The translations under genes and the position numbers were made by a program. The notes beneath the pieces are model-generated. The model did no database searches. It had not been told where the DNA came from and was given only the letters and a program-made list of their open reading frames with translations. Positions 46,248 through 55,189 of a stretch of 64,000 nucleotides of DNA are shown here, piece by piece. Source of the stretch: Gemmatimonadota bacterium (GTDB lineage: Bacteria > JAAXHH01); the NCBI GenBank assembly GCA_009837395.1, contig VXTP01000033.1:60428-124427 (forward strand), read 5' to 3'. Positions within the stretch are counted from its first letter, which is position 1. Each line of letters starts with the position of its first letter.

Positions 46248-47926
46248 GCTTTATTCGCGCGATGACGTTTACGGATGCGAAGCAGGCGCCGCCAGGACAC
46301 GATGACGGCGGTTGAAGAGAACAGGAAACCGGCGCTGCACAGCACGATCACCACCACATCCCAAACGGGGCGATTGTCGATGAGGAAGCCGAAGTCCAGA
46401 CTGTGAAGGCCGTTGTAAAGCCAGCGTTTCGCGCGCCCGGTCTCCGTGAGTTGATTGATCAGCTCACCGGTGGTGAGGTCGATGTGGTACCAGGTCGCGT
46501 TGGCATCATCGAAGCGCACCCGCAACACGGGTAGTGGACGCCACCGCTGGTGATGGGAGTAGTAGTAGAGATCGTAATCCGTAAGTCGTTCGATAGAGAC
46601 GGTCCGCTGGCCGGCCATGCCCCGCTTTATTTGCGCGAGGACGGATTCCTCAAGACTGCCCTGCTCCGATGGAGTCAGCAATTGACGTTGGCCGTCGCCG
46701 GTGACGGCATAGGCGTAGGGTGATCCACCCAGCCATTGCCACACCAGTTCGCGTGAATCTGGCGGGAAACTCAGGCCGCGACCAGACGGCATCTCCGGTC
46801 CGCGGCCGGGCAATTCGAAGACAGCCCCGGTCGGGTGGCTGCGGACGGTGGCGGCTGCGGCGAGTGCACCGGCATGGGTCGTAGCGACAGAGACCGCACC
46901 GACATGGGTCGTACCGGCAGAAACCGCACCGACATGGGTGGCGCCGACGTTTAGTGCGCCGTAGGTGGGTGTGTCCAGATAGGCGGCGAGGGCACCGACG
47001 GTGGGCGTGTTTCGGTAGGCGGCGAGTCGATCGCTAAAAGGAATGTCATCGTCAAACACCCCCCAGGGGTTCATCGACAGAAGTCCGCTGAGCAGGAAGG
47101 TGGTCAGCGGTATCAGGAAAATCAACCCCAGCACATGGTGTAGTTTCAGTGTGCCCCGGTAGGGGGTCACATCGCTGCCACGATAACGCCTGCGGAACCT
47201 CAGGCGCATGACGCCGACTACCGCGCCGGTGACGATGGATACCAGGCCGGCGAGTGAGAGCACCACGATCACCCAGTGCCAGACAGAGACATGCTGGCGG
47301 AGCTGCACCGGGTAGATCCAGTGCAGGTTCGCCCCCAGCCAGTTCCAGCCGCGTTCCAGCGCGCTGGTATCCCGCACCACTTCCCCGGTCACCGAGGAGA
47401 CATAGAGTTCAGTGCCCGCCGGATCGTTCAGCGCAACTGTGTGAAGCGGCCGGTGAGGATGGAGGCTGCTGGACACGGACCACTGGTCCACGAGCAGGAG
47501 CGCCTCGTGCTCCGGTTGTGCCGGCGAGAGGCCGGTTGCGTGGGCGTAAACCCGGCTTGCCTGAAGCGCGTCTTCAGCGCCTATCTCGCCGATCGCACCG
47601 CCGGTGTCGGCAAACAGACCGTGGTGCGTGCCATCACCCGTACGCATGAGCCAGGCGGGCCGTCCAAGCACGGTGGTAAGGCGCAGTTCCTCGATGGTCT
47701 GCGCAGGATCAAGGCGCTGCAACAGTTCAGCAGGTCCGATCCGCAGTTCATTCGGTTCGAGTTCCGGCAGTGCGGCGAGACGTTCCGCCCGCGTCAGTTG
47801 CGGAAAACCGACATACATCATCACCACGCCGGAGAAAAACCACATGGCCACGAGCAGGCACATGGAGATACCCAGCCATCGGTGGCCGAGATAGAGCCAG
47901 CGGCGGAAGTTTATGGCGCGCCTCAC
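46244..47926 (-). CDS. PepSY-associated transmembrane protein (GTG start overlapping the WD40 stop)
   Basis: FRRWLYLGHRWLGISMCLLVAMWFFSGVVMMYVGFP, LKLHHVLGLIFLIPLTTFLLSGLLSMNP, WHYIDLTTGELI...WLYNGLHSLDF. Confidence 0.85.
   Translation of the reverse strand: MRRAINFRRWLYLGHRWLGISMCLLVAMWFFSGVVMMYVGFPQLTRAERLAALPELEPNELRIGPAELLQRLDPAQTIEELRLTTVLGRPAWLMRTGDGTHHGLFADTGGAIGEIGAEDALQASRVYAHATGLSPAQPEHEALLLVDQWSVSSSLHPHRPLHTVALNDPAGTELYVSSVTGEVVRDTSALERGWNWLGANLHWIYPVQLRQHVSVWHWVIVVLSLAGLVSIVTGAVVGVMRLRFRRRYRGSDVTPYRGTLKLHHVLGLIFLIPLTTFLLSGLLSMNPWGVFDDDIPFSDRLAAYRNTPTVGALAAYLDTPTYGALNVGATHVGAVSAGTTHVGAVSVATTHAGALAAAATVRSHPTGAVFELPGRGPEMPSGRGLSFPPDSRELVWQWLGGSPYAYAVTGDGQRQLLTPSEQGSLEESVLAQIKRGMAGQRTVSIERLTDYDLYYYSHHQRWRPLPVLRVRFDDANATWYHIDLTTGELINQLTETGRAKRWLYNGLHSLDFGFLIDNRPVWDVVVIVLCSAGFLFSSTAVIVSWRRLLRIRKRHRANKA
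46866..47027 (-). repeat. in-frame tandem repeats, 30-bp x3 then 36-bp x2, in the PepSY gene
   Basis: gcaccg(g/a)catgggt... at 46866, 46896, 46926; 36-bp units at 46956 and 46992. Confidence 0.85.
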
Positions 47927-48969
47927 CAGTTCTTCACTCTCCAGACCGTCACGCCGCCCTGCGCATCGAGCGCGGCGAGGGCACCCCCGTCCGGCCGCCA
48001 ATACACGTCGGAAACGACATCCGCCAGATACCCGCTCCCTATGGAACGACCTTCGCCGTCATGCTGAAGCGACCAGGCCACGACGGCCCCATCGCGGCCT
48101 CCCGAAGCCAGCCACAACGCGCCGGGAGCAAAGGAAAGCGTCGTGATGGGTTGAACATGATATTCCAGCACGCCGGGCCGCGTGCCTTCTGGACCCTGCC
48201 CCCGAAAGCTCCAGACCGTCACCGTTTCCCCTCCGCCGGTGGCCAGGAGGGTACCGGTGCCATCGAAAGCCAGGGCCGACGGCTTGCCCGGATAGCCGGA
48301 CATCATGGAGTCCTTTCCCGTGTCGCGGCGCCAGAAGTGCACCGAGTTGTCCTGGCTGCCGCAGGCCACGATGCCCCCGTCCGGGCTCAGAACCATGGAC
48401 ACCAGGGATCCCTGCCATTCCAGTTTCTGGTGAGGCTCGCCGGTGGACGCGTCAAAGAACGTCACGCGACCGTAACAGGCCGTCGCCAGCTCTGCCGCGC
48501 CAGACCACGCGACCGCGCTGACGGTGCTCGGATGGGCGTCCGATCGCCAGACCTCCGTGCCGTCCACGGTATATACGTAAACGTGCCTGGAGCAGGATAT
48601 CGCCAGCCACTGGCCGTCCGGCGACCACGCCACGTTTTCCACCCAGCTGTTTCCGACGTCGATCGCCTGGCTTACCTGGCCGTCGGCAGCCTGCCAGATC
48701 AAGGCGCGGCCGTCCTGCCCGGCCGTGGCGAAGGCGGTTCCGCCCGGATGGATCGCCGCCGCGAGCACGCCGCCCTCATGAACCTCGTGATGCGCCCACG
48801 CGGTCGCGCCGGACTTGCCGTCGAATGTGTAGACGCTACCCGCGGTGTCACCGATCACCAGGGCCTCACCGCGCAGGATCCAGCCCCCGGCGATGGGGTA
48901 ATCACCGACCGACGCGGACCAACCGTCGCGAATCACACCGCTCGGGTTGCCGACGTTCAGACCAGACAT
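47923..48969 (-). CDS. WD40 repeat beta-propeller protein
   Basis: Repeated blades: ISCSRHVYVYTVDGTEVWRSDAHPSTVSAVAWSGAAELATACYGRVTFFDASTGEP...; GSQDNSVHFWRRDTG; SGGRDGAVVAWSLQ. Confidence 0.88.
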   Translation of the reverse strand: MSGLNVGNPSGVIRDGWSASVGDYPIAGGWILRGEALVIGDTAGSVYTFDGKSGATAWAHHEVHEGGVLAAAIHPGGTAFATAGQDGRALIWQAADGQVSQAIDVGNSWVENVAWSPDGQWLAISCSRHVYVYTVDGTEVWRSDAHPSTVSAVAWSGAAELATACYGRVTFFDASTGEPHQKLEWQGSLVSMVLSPDGGIVACGSQDNSVHFWRRDTGKDSMMSGYPGKPSALAFDGTGTLLATGGGETVTVWSFRGQGPEGTRPGVLEYHVQPITTLSFAPGALWLASGGRDGAVVAWSLQHDGEGRSIGSGYLADVVSDVYWRPDGGALAALDAQGGVTVWRVKNW

Positions 48970-50303
48970 GCATTGAACCCTTGCCGCATGTCCTGCTCAT
49001 CGAGGTTGCGACCGATGAAAACGAGTTGGTTGTGGCGGGGATCGTCCCCCCATTCGCGATCCGGCTGGCCGTCAAAGAGCATATGAACTCCCTGAAAGAC
49101 GAAGCGACGGGACTCGCCCGCGAGGCTGATGAAGCCCTTCATCCGGAAGATGTCCACCCCCCGTTCACGGAGCAGTTCGCCCAGCCACATATTGAGCCGG
49201 TCGGGATCGACATCGCCCTCATGCTCGATGGCGATAGAACCCACTTCGTCGTCGTGCTCATGCTGTGCGACCCAGGTGCGTTCGACCTCATGCGCGATGG
49301 TCTCTCCGTCTGCGTTCCTCAACTGGATATCGAATTCATCCGCGGTGTGCTGGGTGAAGAGGCCGACCCGCGTCTGCCTGCCGACCTCCAGGAAGAAGGA
49401 CTTGCGCCCCGTGGAGTCGAGCTCGAGATTCACATGCTTCCCAACAGGAATCGCTTCGCCCGGGCCAAGGTCCTTCGCGGTTTCGGCATACCTGCGCACA
49501 CACCACTCCGCGCCTTCACGGAGGGCGGCGTCATCCGTGCCCTGGTCCGGCACGACGACGAGTGACATGGCCGGATCGGGCCCCTCGGCGAGACTGAGCT
49601 CGTATCGGCCGGCATCGAGCGTATAGACGCCCGTCCATTCAAACGGGTATTCGGGCTCGAGGAAAGTGGGACGACGCTCGAGCACATCGTCCAGGTCGAA
49701 GGCTTCGAGGTTGAGCACCGTGTCGACGGGAACCTCCGCCCGCTCGCTGCGCACGACTTTGGCCATTCGGTTCATTTCCCGGAGACGGGTTTCGAGCCGG
49801 TCGAGTACCTCGTCGTCGACGAGGTCCGTCTTGTTGAGCACCAGGACGTCCGCGAAGGCGATTTGCTCGGTGCTTTCGTCGCTTCGACCGAGCTGCTGCT
49901 CGATGTGGGCGGCATCGACGAGCGTGACGATCCCGTCAAGGGCGTACTCGTCGCGGATTTCGTCGTCCATGAAGAAGGTCTGGGCCACCGGACCGGGATC
50001 GGCGAGCCCCGTGGTCTCCACCAGCACATAGTCGAACTTGTCGCGGCGCTTCATGAGATTGCTGAGTACGCGGATGAGATCTCCGCGCACCGTGCAGCAG
50101 ATGCAGCCGTTCGACATCTCGAAGATTTCTTCGTCTGCGTCGATAACGAGCGCCTGATCGATGCCTACCTCCCCGTACTCGTTCTCGATCACGGCGATGC
50201 GCTTTCCGTGCTCCTCGGTCAGGATCCGGTTGAGCAGGGTCGTCTTCCCGGATCCGAGGAAACCGGTGAGGATGGAAACAGGTACTTTTTGCGGCGAGAT
50301 CAT
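48957..50303 (-). CDS. G3E GTPase, COG0523 (CobW/ZigA-type) putative metallochaperone
   Basis: [35 protein letters not shown] (CxCC), ETTGLADPGPVAQTFF, VLNKTDLV, CobW C-terminal domain. Confidence 0.92.
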   Translation of the reverse strand: MISPQKVPVSILTGFLGSGKTTLLNRILTEEHGKRIAVIENEYGEVGIDQALVIDADEEIFEMSNGCICCTVRGDLIRVLSNLMKRRDKFDYVLVETTGLADPGPVAQTFFMDDEIRDEYALDGIVTLVDAAHIEQQLGRSDESTEQIAFADVLVLNKTDLVDDEVLDRLETRLREMNRMAKVVRSERAEVPVDTVLNLEAFDLDDVLERRPTFLEPEYPFEWTGVYTLDAGRYELSLAEGPDPAMSLVVVPDQGTDDAALREGAEWCVRRYAETAKDLGPGEAIPVGKHVNLELDSTGRKSFFLEVGRQTRVGLFTQHTADEFDIQLRNADGETIAHEVERTWVAQHEHDDEVGSIAIEHEGDVDPDRLNMWLGELLRERGVDIFRMKGFISLAGESRRFVFQGVHMLFDGQPDREWGDDPRHNQLVFIGRNLDEQDMRQGFNACLV

Positions 50304-50315
50304 CTGGTTTCTCCT

Positions 50316-50621
50316 TTATGGGTTTGCTGGGTATTCGGGGACGGCCGCCGGGGTGTCGAAACCCCATGTCCTGCAGACCCGGACCAGGTCTTCGGCGTCC
50401 ACGGATTCAATGGACTTGTGCAGCTTGCACTGAAGCTGTGGCGCATCGGGCCGTAGCAGGCCGATCACGGTTTCGACAGGCGCGCAGCCTTCTTCGAGAC
50501 AAGCCAGTTCGGTGACCGTGACCGTCATGTCATCGGAAAGGCTCAGTGCTTCGCGCAATGCCTCCTTGATGTATCGGACCCGTTCGCGGTTCGGGCGACG
50601 GGGTGACGTGTTGATCAACAT
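50316..50621 (-). CDS. small conserved-looking Cys-rich protein in zinc operon
   Basis: TVTELACLEEGCAPVETVIGLLRPDAPQLQCKLHKSIESV; sandwiched between two G3E GTPase genes on the same strand. Confidence 0.7.
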   Translation of the reverse strand: MLINTSPRRPNRERVRYIKEALREALSLSDDMTVTVTELACLEEGCAPVETVIGLLRPDAPQLQCKLHKSIESVDAEDLVRVCRTWGFDTPAAVPEYPANP

Positions 50622-50661
50622 GTGCTTTCCTTTTCCTGCGACAGGTATGAGGCCGAGTCGG

Positions 50662-51882
50662 TCAGGCCGGCTCCTCGGCCATTTGAAGTTCCGGAAACGG
50701 ATTCGGGGCCTCAGCCCAGACCTTGCTGTCGGCGGCGGCGAGGCGCTCGTCGAGCAGGCACGCGTCGAGGCGTGCGCGTATCGTCTCCTCGTTCATCTGC
50801 TGGCCGATGAAGACCAGTTGCTGCGCGCGATCACCGAAGCGGGGATCCCAGCCCGGCTGCCGATCCGGCCGCTGATCCTCCGGATGCCCCCAGTGTTCGC
50901 GAGGTATGGCCGCCCACCACATCCCCAGGGGTTTCACGGTGCTGCCGCCGCCGGCCTGCGCCCACTCGTAGGCGACCCGATGGTCCGCGGCGACCCAGAA
51001 GAAGCCCTTCGAGCGGAGCACGCCGTACCAGTTCTCGTCGTCGTGCAGGAAGGCCCACAGCTTCTCGGCGTCGAAGGGCTGCGACGTCCGGTAGGTGAAG
51101 CTCGAGATCCCGTATTCTTCGGTCTCCGGCGTGTGTTCGCCCTGAAGCTCACGAATCCAGCCGGCGGAACTCTCCGCCTTCTCGTAGTCGAACAGGTTCG
51201 TGTCGAGCACGCGTTCGAGCGGGACCCTTCCATGCGTCGTCCTGAGGATCTCGGCGCCGGGGTTGAGCGCTTTCACGATGGCCTCGACCTCGAGCGCCTG
51301 TTCGTCGCTCACGAGATCGAGTTTGTTGAGCACGATGACGTCGGCGAACTCGATCTGGTCGGTGAGCAGATCGGTTACCGTCCGGTAATCTTCTTCACCC
51401 AGGGACTCACCGCGGTCCTGAAGCGCATCGGCGGCGGCGTAGTCCCGCAGGAAGCTCGCCGCGTCCACGACCGTGACCATCGTGTCGAGACGCGAAACCT
51501 GACTCAGGCTCACACCGTTCTCGTCCTCGAAGGTGAAGGTCTGCGCGACCGGAATGGGCTCCGAGATCCCAGTGGACTCGATGAGCAGGTAGTCGAAGCG
51601 TCTCTCCTGCGCGAGCCGTGCAACCTCGGCGAGCAGGTCGTCTCGCAGCGTGCAGCAGATGCAGCCGTTCGACATCTCGACCAGCTTCTCCTCGGTCCGC
51701 GAGAGCTGGGCACCGCTGTGCTCAACGAGCGCCGCGTCGATGTTGACCTCGCTCATGTCGTTGACGATGACCGCGACGCGCATGCCCTCGCGGTTGTTGA
51801 GCACGTTGTTGAGCAGCGAGGTTTTTCCGGCGCCGAGAAAGCCGGACAGGACGGTAACGGGTAGTTTTTCTGACAGGGGCAT
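50662..51882 (-). CDS. zigA: G3E GTPase, ZigA-type zinc metallochaperone
   Basis: [76 protein letters not shown]. Confidence 0.88.
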   Translation of the reverse strand: MPLSEKLPVTVLSGFLGAGKTSLLNNVLNNREGMRVAVIVNDMSEVNIDAALVEHSGAQLSRTEEKLVEMSNGCICCTLRDDLLAEVARLAQERRFDYLLIESTGISEPIPVAQTFTFEDENGVSLSQVSRLDTMVTVVDAASFLRDYAAADALQDRGESLGEEDYRTVTDLLTDQIEFADVIVLNKLDLVSDEQALEVEAIVKALNPGAEILRTTHGRVPLERVLDTNLFDYEKAESSAGWIRELQGEHTPETEEYGISSFTYRTSQPFDAEKLWAFLHDDENWYGVLRSKGFFWVAADHRVAYEWAQAGGGSTVKPLGMWWAAIPREHWGHPEDQRPDRQPGWDPRFGDRAQQLVFIGQQMNEETIRARLDACLLDERLAAADSKVWAEAPNPFPELQMAEEPA

Positions 51883-51946
51883 TGCTGTTCCTTCAGTCAT
51901 TGGGTGGTGAATCCGTCGAGCGAATTAGAATCGATAAGGGTTCATC

Positions 51947-52429
51947 TCAGTCCGTATCGTCTTTCTCCGAACTGCACTGTGCGCAGGTGCCCAGCAGTTC
52001 GACGACCGGTCGCCGGGTCCGGAATCCAATCTCCTTGCCCGCCGCATTCAGGCTCCTGGCCACGCTGGGGTCTTCAACTTCGGCGACCTCGCCGCAGTCG
52101 TCGCAGATCAGGAACTGGCCGGCGTGGGGATGATCCGGATGTGCACAGCCCACATAGGCGTTCAGGGTCTCGAGCCTGTGCACCAGGCCCTGCTCGAGCA
52201 GGAAATTCAATGCCCGGTAGACCGTCGGTGGCGCGGGATTCCGGACGACTCCGCGCATGCGCTCCAATAGGTCGTAAGCACTGAGCGGTTTTTCGGCTAC
52301 GCACAGCAGTTGAAGCGCGGCCTTGCGTTGTTCGGTCAGCCGCGCGCCGCGCTCACGGCACAGCACCTCGGCTCGTTCCAGTACCTGGGAAAGCGCTTTG
52401 TTATTCACAGGTCTCTCCTTCCCGATCAA
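51947..52429 (-). CDS. zur: Fur-family zinc uptake regulator
   Basis: RLTEQRKAALQLLCVAEKPLSAYDLLERM, PPTVYRALNFLLEQGLVHRLE, CAHPDHPHAGQFLICDDCGEVAEV, CAQC. Confidence 0.9.
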   Translation of the reverse strand: MIGKERPVNNKALSQVLERAEVLCRERGARLTEQRKAALQLLCVAEKPLSAYDLLERMRGVVRNPAPPTVYRALNFLLEQGLVHRLETLNAYVGCAHPDHPHAGQFLICDDCGEVAEVEDPSVARSLNAAGKEIGFRTRRPVVELLGTCAQCSSEKDDTD

Positions 52430-53355
52430 TCGCCCAGGGCGGCGACCAGTGTTCGGATGTTGTGCAACATCATGTCAAGGTGAGTATCAGCCGGTCCACC
52501 CGCCTTCGACAGCGCGTCGGAATAGAGCGTGCCGCCGATCTGTGCTCCGGTTTCACGGACGATCTGGTCGAGCAGGCGCCGGTCGGAGATGTTGTCGATG
52601 AAGACGGCCGGGATCTTTTCCCTGTTGATCTGACGTATCAGCCTGGCCACGTCGCCGGCGGACGGCTCCGCTTCGGTGCTGAAACCGACCGGGGCACGGA
52701 ACTCGATGCCGTAGGCTGCGGACAGATAGCCAAATGCGTCGTGGGAGGTGACCACCATGCGCCGTTCGGCCGGAAGCGACTCGATCGTCTCGCGTACCTG
52801 TGCCTCGACCGCGTCGATCTCCTCCATGTACCGCGTCGTGTTGCGGCGATAGGTCTCGGCCCCCGCCGGGTCGACCGCGGCCAATCCACCGGCGATGTTG
52901 CGGACATAGATCCGGGCGTTGTCCAGGCTCTGCCACGCATGGGGATCGATCTCGCGGTGGCCGCTTTCCCCTACCCAGAGGGGCTTGACGCCGGCGGTCG
53001 CCGTCACCACCCGTCCCTCGTACCCGGATGCCTTCGTCAGGCGGTCTATCCAGCCCTCAAAACCCAGTCCATTGACGACCAGCAACCTGGCTTCGGCGAC
53101 GGTCCGGGCGTCCGCCGGGGTCGGCTGATAAACGTGCGCGTCTTCGCCGGGACCGACGAGGGTGGTCACGTGCACCCGGTCACCGCCTATCTGCCGGACT
53201 ATATCACCCAGGATGCTGAACGACGCGACCACTTCGATGGAGGTGTCGGCCCGAGCGGTACCCGCCCCTGACACGGCGATCAAACAGGCGGCGAAGACAA
53301 AAGAGTGGAGAGATCGAATAAACAACTTGGCCCTTTCCTGGTTCATATCTGGCAT
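52426..53355 (-). CDS. znuA: zinc ABC transporter substrate-binding protein
   Basis: VVASFSILGDIVRQIGGDRVHVTTLVGPGEDAHVYQPTPAD, DPHAWQSLDNARIYVRNI, TSHDAFGYLSAAYGIEF. Confidence 0.92.
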   Translation of the reverse strand: MPDMNQERAKLFIRSLHSFVFAACLIAVSGAGTARADTSIEVVASFSILGDIVRQIGGDRVHVTTLVGPGEDAHVYQPTPADARTVAEARLLVVNGLGFEGWIDRLTKASGYEGRVVTATAGVKPLWVGESGHREIDPHAWQSLDNARIYVRNIAGGLAAVDPAGAETYRRNTTRYMEEIDAVEAQVRETIESLPAERRMVVTSHDAFGYLSAAYGIEFRAPVGFSTEAEPSAGDVARLIRQINREKIPAVFIDNISDRRLLDQIVRETGAQIGGTLYSDALSKAGGPADTHLDMMLHNIRTLVAALGD

Positions 53356-54221
53356 TATGCTTCCAGATGACGGCGTGGCCTGAGGTGCGTCATGATTACG
53401 CCGTCAGGCCCGAAGGACAGTGAGAACAGATAGAACGCCCCCGCCGTCAGGATGATGGCGGGGCCGGAAGGCAGACTGGCGTGATAGGACAACAACAGGC
53501 CGACATACCCACCCACAAAGGCCGCAAGCACACCGATGACCACCAGGGGCGTGAGATCCCGCGTCCAGAACCGGGCGGCAGCGGCGGGAAGGATCATGAT
53601 CCCAACCGCCATCAGGGTCCCCAGCGCATGAAACCCGCCCACCAGGTTGAACACCGCCAGCACGAGAAAACTGTAGTGGCCCACCGGGCTCAGGGAACTC
53701 ACCGAGCGGAGAAAGCCCGGGTCGAAACACTCCATCACCAATGGCCGGTAGAGGACAGCGAGCCCAAACAGGGTGACCGTGGCGATGCCCGCGACCAGGT
53801 ATATGGCCGCATCGTTCAATGCGAGCACCGTACCGAACAGGATGTGCAGCAGGTCGACGTTGCTGCCACGCGTCGAGACGATGACGACCCCGACGGCGAG
53901 GGAAATCAGATAGAAGGCGGCCAGGCTGGAATCCTCACGGGCCACGGTGGTGCGGGCCACCAGTCCGGAGAGCATGGCCACGGTCACCCCCGCGATCACA
54001 CCGCCGAGGGTCATGGCACCGAGCGACAGCCCCGCCACGAGGTATCCGAGCGCCGCGCCGGGAAGAATGGCATGGGCCATGGCATCCCCGGTCAGACTCA
54101 TCCGCCGCAGGGTCAGGAACACCCCGATGGGGGTAGCCCCCAGCGAAAGGGCAAGGCACCCGACCAGGGCCCGGCGCATGAAGCCGAATTCGACGAAGGG
54201 GGCGATGACGGCATCGTACAT
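53355..54221 (-). CDS. znuB: zinc ABC transporter permease
   Basis: MRRALVGCLALSLGATPIGVFLTLRRMSLTGDAMAHAILPGAALGYL; ABC-3 family. Confidence 0.9.
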   Translation of the reverse strand: MYDAVIAPFVEFGFMRRALVGCLALSLGATPIGVFLTLRRMSLTGDAMAHAILPGAALGYLVAGLSLGAMTLGGVIAGVTVAMLSGLVARTTVAREDSSLAAFYLISLAVGVVIVSTRGSNVDLLHILFGTVLALNDAAIYLVAGIATVTLFGLAVLYRPLVMECFDPGFLRSVSSLSPVGHYSFLVLAVFNLVGGFHALGTLMAVGIMILPAAAARFWTRDLTPLVVIGVLAAFVGGYVGLLLSYHASLPSGPAIILTAGAFYLFSLSFGPDGVIMTHLRPRRHLEA

Positions 54222-54270
54222 CACGCGTCCTCCATAGGAAAGTCCACCGGACTGGAGGGAACCCAGGCGT

Positions 54271-55020
54271 TCATCTGACGCATACGGCCGCTCCTTCGTC
54301 AAAGGCCTCGGTGAGACGGCGCGCATGGTCGAGATTCGCCGGGGAAAGGACGTCCTCCGTCGGTCCGGCGGCGATCTGCTCGCGGGCCAGCAGAAGGGTC
54401 TCGGGGAACTCCGACCGGACCTGGTCCAGGTCGTGCAGAACGGCGACCACTGTCCGCCGCTCCCGGTGCCAGCGGCGAATGAGCCCCTTGAGATCACGCA
54501 CCGTCGCCGAATCGATGGCCGTGAACGGTTCGTCCAGCAGGATCAGCCGAGCATCCTGGAGGAGCAGGCGGGCGAACAGGGCACGTTGCATCTGCCCCCC
54601 GGAGAGCGTGCCGATGGGGCGCCGCTCGAAACCACCCAGCCCCACGGTATCCAGGGCCTCGCCTACCATCCGGTCGCCTTCCCGTCCGAACCGACGGGAA
54701 GCCCCCCTTTGCCTCCACAGTCCCATGGCCACCACGTCGAAGACCGAGATCGGAAAGCTCCAGTCTATTTCGGCCTGTTGAGGGAGGTACGCGATTTCCG
54801 AAGGGTCGATCCCCGTCAACCTGATTGCACCGCCAAGTGGCGCGAGGCTGCCGATGGTCCCTTTGAGCAGCGTCGACTTCCCGGCGCCGTTAGGTCCCAC
54901 CACGGCGACGAGGGCACCGGCACGGATGGCGTAATCGAGATGATGGACCGCGGGATGGCGGTCGTATCCGAGGGTCAGATTGTCGAAACGCAAGATCGTG
55001 CTGTCCATTGTCGCACTCAT
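54271..55020 (-). CDS. znuC: zinc ABC transporter ATP-binding protein
   Basis: AVVGPNGAGKSTLLKGTIGSL, LSGGQMQRALFARLLLQDARLILLDEPFTAID. Confidence 0.92.
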   Translation of the reverse strand: MSATMDSTILRFDNLTLGYDRHPAVHHLDYAIRAGALVAVVGPNGAGKSTLLKGTIGSLAPLGGAIRLTGIDPSEIAYLPQQAEIDWSFPISVFDVVAMGLWRQRGASRRFGREGDRMVGEALDTVGLGGFERRPIGTLSGGQMQRALFARLLLQDARLILLDEPFTAIDSATVRDLKGLIRRWHRERRTVVAVLHDLDQVRSEFPETLLLAREQIAAGPTEDVLSPANLDHARRLTEAFDEGAAVCVR

Positions 55021-55127
55021 ATCAGGGCCCAGGCGACTGCGAACCACAGCAGTCCGGTGGCGACGCCGGCCAGCGCAATGCGTGCTCCGATGCCGGCTCG
55101 AAGAGGTGAAAATCCCGCTTTGTTCAT
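55017..55127 (-). CDS. 36-aa single-TM membrane protein, below the ORF-track size cutoff
   Basis: MNKAGFSPLRAGIGARIALAGVATGLLWFAVAWALI*; TGA overlaps the znuC ATG (ATGA). Confidence 0.6.
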   Translation of the reverse strand: MNKAGFSPLRAGIGARIALAGVATGLLWFAVAWALI

Positions 55128-55189
55128 TTATTACGACATGACCTTTCGCGATGACCGTTCGTGCGGAAACATAAGTCTATTTCCGTCCT

